A stretch of DNA of 64,000 bases, taken from assembly GCF_017591425.1 (NCBI RefSeq), contig NW_024465751.1:4402001-4466000 (forward strand), written 5' to 3'. Position numbers and translations under genes: made by a program. Of the stretch, positions 54,621-64,000 are shown in pieces (position 1 is the stretch's first letter; the number at the start of each line of letters is the position of its first letter). The stretch comes from Ochotona curzoniae. Its lineage: Eukaryota; Chordata; Mammalia; Lagomorpha; Ochotonidae. Below the pieces are notes generated by a model. That model searched no databases and was not told the DNA's origin. It saw nothing but the letters and a program-made list of their open reading frames with translations.

Positions 54621-54869
54621 GCAGTTTTCTTCAGTGACCTCGTTTGCTTTATGCCTCCCTGATTCCTCCTTCCCATCGCTGTATACCTCTTTCTTCCACA
54701 AATTTTTGGCTATCTACTTATGCCACCTTCTGAACTCCATCAGCTCTTCCGGCATTAAGCAGACCCAATGGTTTAAACTAATGCCGCTAGGGATTCTTGC
54801 CAAATCTTGTTCTGAAACCCCATGCCATACTTCACATTTTTATATCCAGCCGGTTGTTGTTGTCTCTTC

Positions 54870-55070
54870 TGGAACTGTGCCCAAGGACTTCAAATTCAGC
54901 GTGTTCAAAGCCTCGTCCATTATCTTCTCATGGAAACAGCCAGCTGCTCCTGTACATCTGCTGTAAATGACTTCGCATTCACGTAGTATCTGGACCAGAA
55001 ACCTCCAGGTCCTTCGCTTCACTGCCCTTGCTATGTCTTTGTGTTCCATCAAATGGATCTTTAAGGTATC
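54870..55070 (+). mobile_element. L2 LINE remnant, more 5' segment
   Basis: TTCAGCGTGTTCAAAGCCTCGTCCATTATCTTC, CAGCCAGCTGCTCCTGTACATCTGCTG and CAGAAACCTCCAGGTCCTTCGC match the L2 'ctcaacatgtccaaaactgaactcatcatcttcc...gctcctcctcctgtattccc...agaaacctgggagtcatcctcg' region. In L2 this lies upstream of the previous piece, so the two are separate or rearranged fragments. Confidence 0.62.
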
Positions 55071-55955
55071 TACTCAATGTACACCGTTTCTTCCATTCCT
55101 GTAATCTCTGACTTAGATCAGATGGATATCATCTCTCATCTGAAATGTGGTTTTGAGGATTAAAGTTCTCCTAACTTAGCATAAGCTCCTCCAGGAGCCC
55201 TGCTGCCTCTGTTAAAAATGACGACAAGTGGGCAAAAGCAAATGGGGCTGGTGGCTGCAATCAGCACCACCTTCCTTCAACAATCCCTGTAATTTAAGGC
55301 ACTCTGCCAACTTAGTCATTTTCAAGAATGCATATGTCTCATTCTATCTATATATTCACTAGAATTTCAGTGTAGTAGTGGATTTTTTTTTAACCCATAT
55401 AACCCCTATTTTCCTAACTGAACTTAGATTCTCTTGGGATGCATTCTCATCATGGGCACTATTGTGATTTCCAATCAGATGCCCTACTCCCAGTGCACGG
55501 GAGTAAAGGGTAAAGGATTTTTGCAAGGCCAACTGGACTTCCCACCCGGACTTTGACTGTAAGGATGGATACACGAATGAAATAAGACTTTAGGTGGTAA
55601 CTGATGTGAGCGGTGCCCCTTGAGATGGATTAGCAGCTTTTCCCTTTAGATTGTCAATGCCAGGCTGACCCCTGGCCCAAAGCATGCTCTGTTTCTGAGC
55701 CTACTTCTCCGGCCTCTTTTTCTTCCTCATATTTTGTTTTAAATTTGCAAAATGGATATCAGTTTTCTGTGCCAGGGAACCACAAACTGATGTGGATTTC
55801 ATTTTGTGAAAACCCTTTCTCTCAAAGAAAACTGCAGTAAATTTGTAAGTTGCCTCAGGTCATACACTGAGCTAATGACAAAGTTTGAATTTCTAGGAAG
55901 GGTACTTTCTACCATTCCTCGTCTAGGATTCTTTATAGTATAGTGGTTCATGAAT
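55071..55955. other. unassigned sequence
   Basis: No repeat or exon is recognised. Confidence 0.4.
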
Positions 55956-56088
55956 GACCCCTATCCCTGCAGTCCTCTGGTTTGAAGGCTTGCCTCCACA
56001 TTCTGCTGTGACTTTGAAGTAACTTACTCTCACTATGGCTCAGTTTTATCATTTGTAAAATCAGGATAATAATGGCACTTAGCCCATT

Positions 56089-56130
<42 letters not shown>

Positions 56131-56200
56131 TGCACGTGTGGGGTTGCTTGGATTATATTGCTTAACTTTGCATATATAATAAATGCATTTCTAGTACGTT
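55956..56200 (+). mobile_element. MIR SINE interrupted by a (TG)n tract
   Basis: CTGTGACTTTGAAGTAACTTACTCTCACTATGGCTCAGTTTTATCATTTGTAAAATCAGGATAATAATGGCACTTAGCCC is a clear sense MIR. The 'gtgtgtgaggattaaatg' part is expanded into the TG microsatellite, and the sequence resumes with GGATTATATTG. Confidence 0.82.
56089..56128. repeat. (TG)n microsatellite
   Basis: About 40 bp of uninterrupted TG, at the point where MIR carries a naturally GT-rich segment. Confidence 0.97.
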
Positions 56201-57414
56201 GCACATAGAGAGAAATAATTGTTAGTAATTACAATGTTTAATATTTCTGCTTCATCAACTGGTCATTTAAGAATATTGTTGTTGTTTATAATAGTCTGTA
56301 GTTTCTAGCACTGGTTAAGAGGAATCTAATTGCATTATTCCAGCCTTTTGTTCCAGGAAGCCTGAGATTTCCAAAGTGCTGCTTTCATAGTTCACCCTAG
56401 TGGGTACTTGTGGCTCAGTAGTTGATAATTTTTCTCTCCTTTCCCTCTGAAAAAAATCATTAAAAGACTGTTATTTTCTTTTTTTCCCTCTGACCAACAG
56501 AAAGGACATGACAGTACAGAGTGTTTGAAACAAGGACCAGTTGGTTCTATTCAGGGGCACGTTATGAATTGTTCATTTTTGACAGGGGGGAGCAATTCAT
56601 TACATTTTGTTTATGTAGCACTTCCCGAGAGTCCCTTTCTAAGAGGTTCACAAAAAAGCTTGTTCTCACTGGGACACACTTGTCCTCCAGGGTTCCCAGG
56701 GATTGCGGATCGTGTGTGCAAATAAAATAAACTCACCCCAAAGGCCGGTAATTTAGATTAATAGAGAGCTATGTTTATACAACTCCATTAAGAAAAATCT
56801 ACATGGCAAGTCAGACTCAATTTTCTCAGGATGAACAGCTATTTCTAAACAAGTCTTGATGAAGAATGGTTAGTTTTTGGGTATACAAAATACTGAAGAA
56901 CGTTTCTTCGTTGTCTTAAGCACTGAGTCTCTATGTCTATGGCCCTGTTTTACAGCAGTTCACTCATAGGATGAACCAGCTTGTGTGTAAAAGAATGTAT
57001 CTGTAAGAATGAACCCAGCTTCTTTTCCCAGGCATACTCCTCCTATTCTCCCACCTTTTATTCACCTATTTATCAAATAAATATATCTCAGGTTCATGAT
57101 GATACTGCCTCCAAGCTCTTTTTCTTAAATCTCATTCCTCCAGTAGGAGAACCAGGCAAAAAAAACAAAGAGCCCAGCTAGGTTGAGGGCCAAGTTTGCT
57201 TTGTCACACGCAGGAGCTTTTGTTGTGGACCTTATCACAGCCGTATGCAATAGAGTACAAAAGAATGGAGTCCCAGAGCTGATCTAGCTTTGGGAAGAAA
57301 GAAAACTTTTCCAGAGGAATGCCAACTCCAGTTTGTTGGAGTCTTATTGTGCACTGCATGTGATGTTTAAGGTTCTCACGTCCCTAATCCCATTGTTGTA
57401 CAGAGAGCACAGTG
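56201..57414. other. unassigned single-copy sequence
   Basis: About 1.2 kb without recognised repeats. No exon can be supported; frames are at most 69 codons. Confidence 0.45.
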
Positions 57415-57447
57415 AGGTGTGTGTGTGTGTGTGTAAGTGGGGGGGGG
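57415..57447. repeat. (GT)n tract followed by nine G
   Basis: GT repeats at about 57418-57434 are followed by AAGT and a run of nine G at 57439-57447. Confidence 0.95.
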
Positions 57448-58194
57448 GTGGCAGAGAATTTCCACCAGTTGCATGGGAAGGCAGGGAACAGTCATGGAGT
57501 TACTGCACCAGGAAAAGGGCGCCTGAGAAGTCTAGGTCTTCAGTGGCCTCAAGCTGCCTCCCAGATGCCACACAGAGTCAGGGTCCTAACCCACTGGTAA
57601 CCCCATTCTCTCTGTGACATCCTGGCTCTCTTCCTCTTTTCTTCCAGAGTTTCAATGAGAAGGATCAAAAAAGGAAAACCACAACACCAACACAAATAGC
57701 AGAGGAAGGACGAGGGTGGGAAAAGGGTCTTTGGGAGAGTATGAGGGTAGGGAGATAACATTTCCCACCAGGGCTGGGGAGCCCAGCAGACAAGTGTCTT
57801 CCTCCAGGCTGCCTGTTCCACTGACATTTCCTGACTGGTGGCTGGTCTGCCTTGGCCTCCTTATTTACACTATGGTGCAGCAGTGGCAGAAGTTATGCTC
57901 TGAGCGGTTCTTTGCTGATTTGTTGTAGACACTACATTCTCTTTCTGGCTCTCATAGTTTTTCCTTTCTGGATACTTTGCTCAGTTCAGTCCAGAGACTT
58001 TTTTCTACATAGATGATCCAGCCTAACCAGTCTCTGTTCACCATGCTATTCACCAAGATAAGGATGCAGTGGACCTCTGCATCTGAGTAAGCTTAGCAAC
58101 ATTGTCCACGCTTGCATTTTCTAGATTGGACAACAGCCGCTCTCTGTCATCTTTTCTAATTGAAATGTCTTCACTGCAGCTGAGAAGTGAGTGT
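57448..58194. other. unassigned single-copy sequence
   Basis: No repeat or exon is recognised. Confidence 0.42.
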
Positions 58195-58457
58195 AGCCTG
58201 ATGCTCGAGTCCCAGCTTCTCTTTTGGTTAAATTCCGGGAAATGTGCACCGTGGTAGGCAGCGAGTGGTGGCCCAAGTACTTATATCCCTGCCTCCTACG
58301 AGGGATTCAGATGGCATTCTGGCATTCTGGCTTCAGGCTTGCCCAGTTCTGGCTGATGTGGGCATTTGGGAGTGAGTCAACGGATGGAAGATTTTTTTTT
58401 CTATCTGTTTTGCACTCTTGTTCATGTTCTCTCTTTTTCTCTGCCTTTCAAATAAAA
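58195..58457 (+). mobile_element. C-SINE copy, plus strand, 5' end degraded
   Basis: The sense SINE is recognisable from CTCGAGTCCCAGCTTCTC, through GGCCCAAGTACTTATATCCCTGCC and GGCATTTGGGAGTGAGTCAACGGATGGAAG, to GCCTTTCAAATAAAATG. An internal GGCATTCTGGCATTCTGG is an 8-bp tandem duplication. Confidence 0.8.
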
Positions 58458-58522
58458 TGAGAAAGTGAACTTGTGGACTATGAGGTAGTTACTGAACAGC
58501 TTTCTCCTTGATTTCTTGATCT

Positions 58523-58770
58523 TTTTTGAGTATTTAGTCGAGTGCCTGGCAATGTGCTACATGGTGATGTATAAAACAAAGCAGTGTATGTGAAACGTGC
58601 AGTTCATGTTAGTGCGCTGCCTGTCTGTCCACAGAGAAGTGCAGGGAAGTAGAAGGAATGCTTCAGTATTGTTGCTGCTGTGCTAAATGTGCAATCAGGC
58701 TACATACAAGGAAGGTGGGACTCACCTGGGGATTGGGATAGCCAGTGATGGAAGGACCTTCTCAGGGGAG
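58523..58770 (-). mobile_element. L2 LINE 3' remnant
   Basis: TTGAGTATTTAGTCGAGTGCCTGGCAATGTGCTACATGGTGATG is the antisense L2 terminus (ttattgagtgcctactatgtgccaggcactgtgctaggtgctgggg). AAGGTGGGACTCACCTGGGG...GGAAGGACCTTCTCAGGGG follows in L2 order. Confidence 0.72.
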
Positions 58771-58827
58771 ACAAGGGATTGCCCTGTTTTATTTTGCATT
58801 CCCTTAAGGCTTTGCTTTTGTTGAATA

Positions 58828-58891
58828 TTTTCTTTCTCTCTTTAAGATCTCTCTACCTTTCAAATAAAAATAAATACGTAAATAAAAATTA
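58828..58891 (+). mobile_element. C-SINE 3' tail fragment, plus strand
   Basis: TTTCTCTCTTTAAGATCTCTCTACCTTTCAAATAAAAATAAATACG is the terminal 60 bp of a sense-strand SINE. It abuts the antisense SINE that follows, tail to tail. Confidence 0.65.
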
Positions 58892-59131
58892 AAAAATATG
58901 TGAGAGGGACACACACACACGCACACACATCTTATCCGTTGATTCACTTTGTCAGTGATGACAAAGGCTGAGGCTGGACTAAGGCCAGAGCTGGAAACTA
59001 GGAACCCAATTACACGAACTACCACCTGTTGCCTCCCAGAGTGTACATTAGCAGAAATCTTGAACTAGGACCCAGAACTGAGAATATAACCCCTAACTCA
59101 AATGTGACATGTGGGTATTCTAGCTGGAGTT
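58892..59131 (-). mobile_element. C-SINE copy, third subfamily, with AC repeat
   Basis: The antisense SINE carries ACACACACACGCACACACA at about 58911-58929 and GGCTGAGGCTGGACTAAGGCC. The subfamily end reads CAAATGTGACATGTGGGTATTC. Confidence 0.82.
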
Positions 59132-59456
59132 CTTAAAAAAATAATTTATTTTATTTACTTGAAATGCAGAGACACAGAAAGAAGACAGTAAGTTAAAGAC
59201 AAATCTGTCATCCACTGGTTTGCTCTCCAAATGTCTGCAATCATCAGGCCGAGGTGAGGCTGAGGCTGGAGCCCATAACTCTAGCTAGCTCTCCTTCGCA
59301 GGTGGTAAGGACTCAAGTACTTGAGTCATTACCTACTCCACCTTGAAAGTTTAGTATTATGAAGCCGGAATCAGGACCAGCACCTGGGATTGAAGCCCAG
59401 GAACTCGGATTTGGGATGTAGGCTTCCCAAATAGTATTTTAACTGGTAGCCAATAT
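59132..59456 (-). mobile_element. C-SINE copy, third subfamily, tandem
   Basis: The antisense SINE starts immediately after the previous copy (AAAAAAATAATTTATTTTATTTAC tail). It contains GGCCGAGGTGAGGCTGAGGCTGGAGCC and ends with GGATTTGGGATGTAGGCTTCCCAAATAGTATTTTAAC. Confidence 0.87.
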
Positions 59457-59499
59457 GTCTGCTGTATTTGGAACTTTCAAGACTGTGCCATATACCCAC

Positions 59500-59720
59500 C
59501 CTAGCTGGACTCTGTCAGTCCAGTCACTCCCAGCTATTTTACCCTTTCTCATGCTCAAAGAGCTCTTCCCACCATCCTTTCCCTGCTCCGATTCTGTCAG
59601 CTCCCAGATCTCCATGTCAACTCCAGTACAACTGCAATGCCTTAAAACCCTTCCCAGTGTCTATAAATAAAGTCAGATTTCTTTTTGCACCATGCTTATC
59701 CTTCCATTATAATCCCATTT
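59500..59720 (+). mobile_element. possible L2 fragment
   Basis: CTTAAAACCCTTCCCAGTGTCTATAAATAAAGTCAGATTTC resembles the L2 'cttaaaacccttcagtggctcccattgccctcaggataaagtccaaactc'. The upstream part is less clear. Confidence 0.5.
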
Positions 59721-59787
59721 TTTCTGCCTGTTGTATGATGTTTTCTTCTACACATTTGTCTCCCCTTTAGAGTGAGTTCTTAATACT

Positions 59788-60090
59788 TTTAAAAAAAGAT
59801 TTATTTGTTTTATTTGAAATGCGGATTTTACAGAGAAAGAAGGAAAGGCAGAGAGAAAGATTTTCAATCCACTGGTTTGCTCCCCAAATGGCCACAATGG
59901 CCAGAGCTGGAAGCTAGATCTCCCATGTAGATGCAGGGACCCAAGGACATGTGTAATTCTTTGCTGCTTTCCTAGGCCAGAAGTAGAGAACTGAATGGAA
60001 GTGGAGCATCCGGAATATGAACCAGCATCCATGTGGAATGGCAGTGCCACAGGGTAGAGGATTTACTATTAAGCCCTGCACCAGTCCCCA
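59788..60090 (-). mobile_element. C-SINE copy
   Basis: The antisense SINE (AAAAAAAGATTTATTTGTTTTATTTGAAATG tail; GCTCCCCAAATGGCCACAATGGCCAG; AAGTGGAGCATCCGGAATATGAACCAGCATCC; TTAAGCCCTGCACCAGTCCCC). A short internal deletion removes part of the GAAGCCAGGAGC region. Confidence 0.9.
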
Positions 60091-60349
60091 CATGCTTTCT
60101 TATTTGTGTTTGTGGCCTTCTGTGGTCCAGTGCCAGTCTTCAGGTTCAGCCCATGACTCATATCTTTTCTGGTCTGTGATTTTGTCGAGAGTTGTGAAGA
60201 CTCTACACAAATTTTACACTCTTCTACCTTCAGACACCTATGACCAGTGAGATGCCTAGTTACTAATTATAGGGCGGACAGACTGGGGCTATCCCTGCCA
60301 GAAAGAAGCTGTATCATGGGCCGCGAAGCAAAACAGCTACTCGAGCCAT

Positions 60350-60425
60350 GCATCCATTTATAGTTCAGTGGTTGGTACAGAGTATGTGCTCCATAAACAT
60401 TGCTTAAATAAATGAATACATTTAG
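60350..60425 (+). mobile_element. L2 3' terminus
   Basis: GTTGGTACAGAGTATGTGCTCCATAAACATTGCTTAAATAAATGAATAC matches 'gcctggcacatagtaggtgctcaataaatatttgttgaatgaatg'. Confidence 0.65.
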
Positions 60426-60939
60426 AAGTCAAGGTACAAATGAGTAGATCATTCCGTGTGAATTGCTGCTCTTGAACAAGTAGAGAAATCTATTTCTTGC
60501 TAACTAATGCTGTTAGTTGCATTGATCTTGAGTGTACTTTAAAATGTTGTATATTTGAATTTTTTTTTTGAATAAAGGAAGAACTAGAAATGCAGACAAC
60601 AATCTAATGGGTCATACTGTGCTAGTGTATGCATTCAGTTCTCTTGTGTAATGTCCTTTTTTCCCTTCCTGTATATTATATCAAGGTCACATAGCAAGAA
60701 GTGGAACATGGGTGCGCACCATGGTTTGTCCTGATTCAATGCTGTGCGTGTCCTCTAAGAGTTCTAATTCATCCAAATCTGAAATATGTGTGTGGCTGAA
60801 GATTCCAACATAGTTTCACCAGTGTTATTTCATTTCAGGTCCTCTAAAGCCCTTTGAATGTTTCAGCAAAGGAAATGTCAATATTGTTAGATGTGAACTG
60901 ACTATTCTTGTATCGGATGGATAATCGGAAAATTTACTA
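60426..60939. other. unassigned sequence
   Basis: No repeat or exon is recognised. Confidence 0.4.
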
Positions 60940-61500
60940 AGAACCAAAGCTACCATTCCAGCTGTCTCTAATGGGACTGTGTGTTGGGCAGGCTAATGTT
61001 GAGCAGTTAGTACCCAGGGGGTGTCAGTTCTCGTGACAAGCTCTGTTTGTCTCTGGCCACCATCAATAAGGTCCTTTAAGCAGATCTGTACATTTGGGGG
61101 CCGGCTGGTGAGGCACGTGCCATGAAGCACCCCTCCCCAATAATCAGACTCTTGTAAACTGCCTTCAATGAGATTCTTTCTCCAGGGACCAGTATATGTT
61201 TGTTTGTTGGCACAGTCCTAATGACTTAAAGAAAAATACCGGAAATCAGTGCCGGGCTCTTCCCTGAAAGGAACATTGGCCCTTTGTTCACAAAAGGCAT
61301 TTTCAGAACAGTTTCTGACTAAGCCCTTGCAATCCCTCATGGTTTATATGTCTTTGTCAACTCCTGGCATTGAAGAAGCAAGGTTTTTCTTTGGCTTTTT
61401 TTCTCCCTAGTGAATCTAACATTGTATTGAACACACTCCGTTTTGATAAAACCAATGACTCACGAAGCCAACTTGAGTGGAAAGAGCGAGACCAGGAATA
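60940..61500. other. single-copy block, possible conserved noncoding element
   Basis: No repeat family fits. The block has balanced composition and repeated AT-rich words (CTAATGGG, GGCTAATG, CAATAATC, CCTAATGAC), with CCAATGACTCAC near 61452-61463 (a CCAAT word overlapping an AP-1-type TGACTCA). No open frame or splice sites are present. It could be an enhancer; this rests on texture only. Confidence 0.35.
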
Positions 61501-62009
61501 AGATTTGCTATAGATGTGCCTTGTTTAGTGTGGAAAAGTTATGGCTGTGCGTACTGAGGCTAGAGTCGTGTTTTCTTATGTTATCTTTGGTCAGGAATAG
61601 CATTACATTTGCTTTTACAAACTGTGATGCTGCTTGGATGGACAGAGTTTGAAAACTATTTTCCACGGCACCTTTGCATCCTCTCCCTTGTGATGTTCTC
61701 AGGAGGCCCGTTGGACTGACTTTGGGAGATGCAAAAAGGAGTGGCTTGGTAGATTGGGGCTTATAGTAAAAGAACCAGGTTAAAAATCTTGCTCCTTCCT
61801 TCTATCCTTGTGATATAAGAAAAAAATTTCATCTGTTTCATTTGTAATTTTATATATGTAAAAAAAAAGGGGAGGGCAGGAATGAGAAGGCTATTTATCT
61901 TCCTCAATTGTGATGGGAATGAGATAAGGTGAGTTATCTGATGATCATACCCCAAATGTTTCACAAAGCCCTCTCTCCCAGACTTTATCTTCCTTGCATG
62001 ACAGAGGCA
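61501..62009. other. unassigned sequence
   Basis: No repeat or exon is recognised. An A-run followed by a GGGGAGGGCAGG stretch lies at 61861-61880. Confidence 0.4.
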
Positions 62010-62385
62010 GGTTTTATTCATCTGCTAGGGCTTCTGTAACGAAGTACAGCAAACAAGTCAACTTCAATCATGGACAGTCCCTTCCTGACAGCCCTTTGGG
62101 TCAGCAATTTTAAGAGCAAGGTGTTGGCAGGGTTGACTTCTTTTAAGGGACCCCTCGTTCTTGATGTACAGATGTTGTCTCCCTGTGTCTTCATGTGGTA
62201 TTTCCTCCAGTGTGTGGGTATCTGGTCTCCAGCAAACACGCTGGGTTAAGCCCCACTTTCATAACCTTGTTGTAAATGACCTCTTCAACACCTCATCCGA
62301 ATTTAGTCAGATTCTGAGGCACTAGGGTGGGATGGTAACATGTGGATTTTGGGAAAATGCTATACCCATAACACAAATGGAATCT
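62010..62385 (-). mobile_element. MLT1-type solo LTR, nearly complete
   Basis: On the plus strand it begins CATCTGCTAGGGCTTCTGTAACGAAGTAC (the antisense 3' end of MLT1). It runs through AGGTGTTGGCAGGGTTGACTTC and CTGTGTCTTCATGTGG and ends in ACATGTGGATTTTGGGAAAATGCTATACCCATAACAC, matching the antisense MLT1 start TGTTATGGGT. There is no internal region and no retroviral coding sequence. Confidence 0.85.
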
Positions 62386-62699
62386 GTTGGCACCACCGAA
62401 AATAGACGGAAGCGTCATCTGTTCTGTGTCATTTGCCCTGCTTCAGTTTTTCCTGGTGAGCAGCACATAAGCATGCATGGCCATTCTCTGTTTTTCTTTG
62501 CCATTACGTTTCATCTTAACTCTTACTGTTCCAGTTGTGTTGAAGGGCATTTGAGGCCAGACTGCTGCCACAGTTGCAGCTTGGAGCTTATGTTTCACCA
62601 TGATGGACAGGTGGGAAATGCTTCCATTCATTTCACTCATCATTAAATCCTGAAGTATACTGTATACCTAGAACACAGCTAGATTCTTACTTAGTCAGT
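62386..62699. other. unassigned sequence
   Basis: No repeat or exon is recognised between the MLT1 LTR and the antisense L2. Confidence 0.4.
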
Positions 62700-62960
62700 G
62701 TTCATGGATCTTTCAGTAAACATATTTTGAACACAAATGATGCAGTCTTTGCCGGAGCCCACAATCCCTCAGGGAAGGCAAACCAACAAACATCATTTCT
62801 GATTCATAAAAATAATTTCGTTGAAATGTGGTAGTTGTAGTAGAAATGGCTCCAGGAGCTCAGACAGGAGGAGCTGGAATTTGGCAAGAGGGGCAGGTGG
62901 TCCAGGAAGGTTAGAACCCTAGGGTCTTTGCTGGAAAATAGTGGTGTTGTGAGAAGGAAG
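62700..62960 (-). mobile_element. L2 LINE 3' remnant
   Basis: TTTCAGTAAACATATTTTGAACACAAATGATGCAGTCTTTGCC...CACAATCCCTCAGGG and GGAGGAGCTGGAATTTGGCAAGAGGGGCAGG follow antisense L2 (aacaaatatttattgagcac...gtccctgccctcagggag...). Confidence 0.62.
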
Positions 62961-63066
62961 CCTTTTATCATGGCTATGTGATCATGGCCTTGTATGAATA
63001 TTCTTCAGAAAGTTGTGAAAAAGTGCCATTATAAGATAAGCTCATTTTGGTGTAATGCGTGTAAGG

Positions 63067-63197
63067 AGTCTCAAAAAAGTCCATGGGAAGTGCATATAAT
63101 TTAAAATACTGTGCGTGTATCTCAGACTATTTCTGCACATAATAAACTTACCTTTTAATTTAATTTTTCCACAAAGCTTTTGAAGTACTCTCATATA
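63067..63197. mobile_element. mariner-like MITE, copy 3, shortened
   Basis: The left end GGAGTCTCAAAAAAGTCCATGGGAAGTGC pairs with the right end (minus strand: GAGTACTTCAAAAGCTTTGTGGAAAAATTAAATTAAAAGGTAAGTTTA). It is about 130 bp long, so the interior is more deleted than in the other two copies. Confidence 0.78.
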
Positions 63198-63372
63198 TAG
63201 GTGGTGTTGTCATATTTTGATATTAAAATTCTAGTTTTTTTTTTTAAAAAAACTGTATGTGAAAAATTGCAGTAATGGGGTTACTGTGTTAGGTTAACAG
63301 TCAGATGCCATAGTCTGTACTGATTAGTGGCATCAACCAGATCCCCTGATGCCTACCTGCTGGCACTGCCAG

Positions 63373-63735
63373 TTTTTTTATTATTAATTACGTTGCATTA
63401 TGTGACACAGATTCCTAGGCTCTGGGATTCCCCCATCCCTTCCCCGTACCCTCCCCCCACGGTGGATTCCTCCACCTAGTTGCAGTATTAAAGTTCAAAA
63501 TAAGTCAAGATTCTTTCATTGCAAACATATACCAAGCACAGTGCCCAGCATCTTATTGTCCAGATAAGTTCAACAGTTTCTTGGGGAGACCATCTCTGGT
63601 CTGAAGGTAGAGCTGGCAGAATATCGTCCTGATCAATTAGAAGCCCCAGCACAACATCAACAATAATTCACAACATTATAGAATTAATTGACATAGTATT
63701 GAGTAATCAATACATTATAACACTGCAAGTTCTTT
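63373..63735 (-). mobile_element. L1 3' end (3'UTR), young lagomorph family, copy 3
   Basis: It begins near the T-run at 63374 and shares GTTGCATTATGTGACACAG, the C-rich tract (63430-63459), ATCTTATTGTCCAGATAAGTTCAAC and GGAGACCATCTCTGGTCTGAAGG with the copy at 3.4 kb, with few differences. Its inner end is cut at GCAAGTTC, directly before a SINE tail. Confidence 0.9.
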
Positions 63736-63737
63736 TT

Positions 63738-64000
63738 CTAAAAAAAGATTTATTTATTTATTGGAAAGTGAGATATACAGAGAGGAGGAGAGACAGAGAG
63801 GAAGATCTTCTGTCCGATGATTCAAACCCCAAGTGACTGCAATGGCCGATGCTATGCCAATCCGGAGCCAGGATCCAGGAACTTCTTCCAGGTCTCCCAC
63901 TCTGGTGCAGGGTCTCAAAGCTTTGGGCCGTTCTTGACTGCTTTCCCAGGCCACAAGCAGGGAGCTGGATGGGAAGTGGAGCTGCCGGGATTAGAACCGG
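63738..64000 (-). mobile_element. C-SINE copy, young, cut by the window edge
   Basis: The antisense SINE (AAAAAAAGATTTATTTATTTATTGGAAAGTGAGATATAC; GGTCTCCCACTCTGGTGCAGGG; GCTGCCGGGATTAGAACCGG) is close to the subfamily consensus. Its 5' end lies beyond position 64000. Confidence 0.95.

Overview
The window is mammalian nuclear DNA without any recognisable gene. It has no open frame above 184 codons, no convincing exon series, no CpG island and no tRNA, rRNA or snRNA gene. What it holds is densely layered interspersed repeats. The dominant repeat is a tRNA-derived SINE of about 310-320 bp of the lagomorph C-SINE type. The youngest copies have a GTGGCCTAGTGGCTAAAG-like 5' end and a TTTTGTAATAAAA 3' end. 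From memory this resembles pika (Ochotona) more than rabbit, so I favour a pika; lagomorph is the safer call.
Layout: 0-5 kb holds SINEs and the 3' end of a young L1. 5-7.5 kb is mostly single-copy with a CTG repeat, a polypyrimidine tract and a long L2 remnant. 7.5-16 kb has SINEs, antisense L2 pieces, a mariner-like MITE and an MLT1-type LTR. 16-25 kb has SINEs carrying large GT/GA/AC microsatellites and a possible conserved noncoding block. 25-31 kb has a second young L1 3' end, L2 and the best-preserved plus-strand SINE. 31.7-34.8 kb is an old antisense L1 (3'UTR plus end of ORF2) split by two SINEs. 36-41 kb has L2, an L1M 3'UTR split by two SINEs and a hAT-type element. 43-50 kb has a MITE, L1 fragments, MIR/L2 and a MER20-like element. 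50-55 kb has SINEs, a Tigger-type remnant and L2. 56-60 kb is single-copy sequence followed by a SINE cluster. 60.9-61.5 kb is a second possible conserved noncoding block. 62-64 kb has an MLT1 LTR, L2, a third MITE copy and a third young L1 3' end abutting a SINE cut by the window edge.
The repeats are strongly strand-biased: about 27 of 34 SINE copies, and every L1 piece whose strand I could assign, lie on the minus strand. Because L1 is depleted in the sense orientation within transcribed introns, this hints, without proving, that the window sits in an intron of a plus-strand gene. All family assignments were made by eye against remembered consensus sequences, so boundaries are approximate (usually within 10-30 bp for SINEs and more for L2/MIR). 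I found no exotic or previously undescribed system here; the findings concern repeat biology and a few single-copy blocks.
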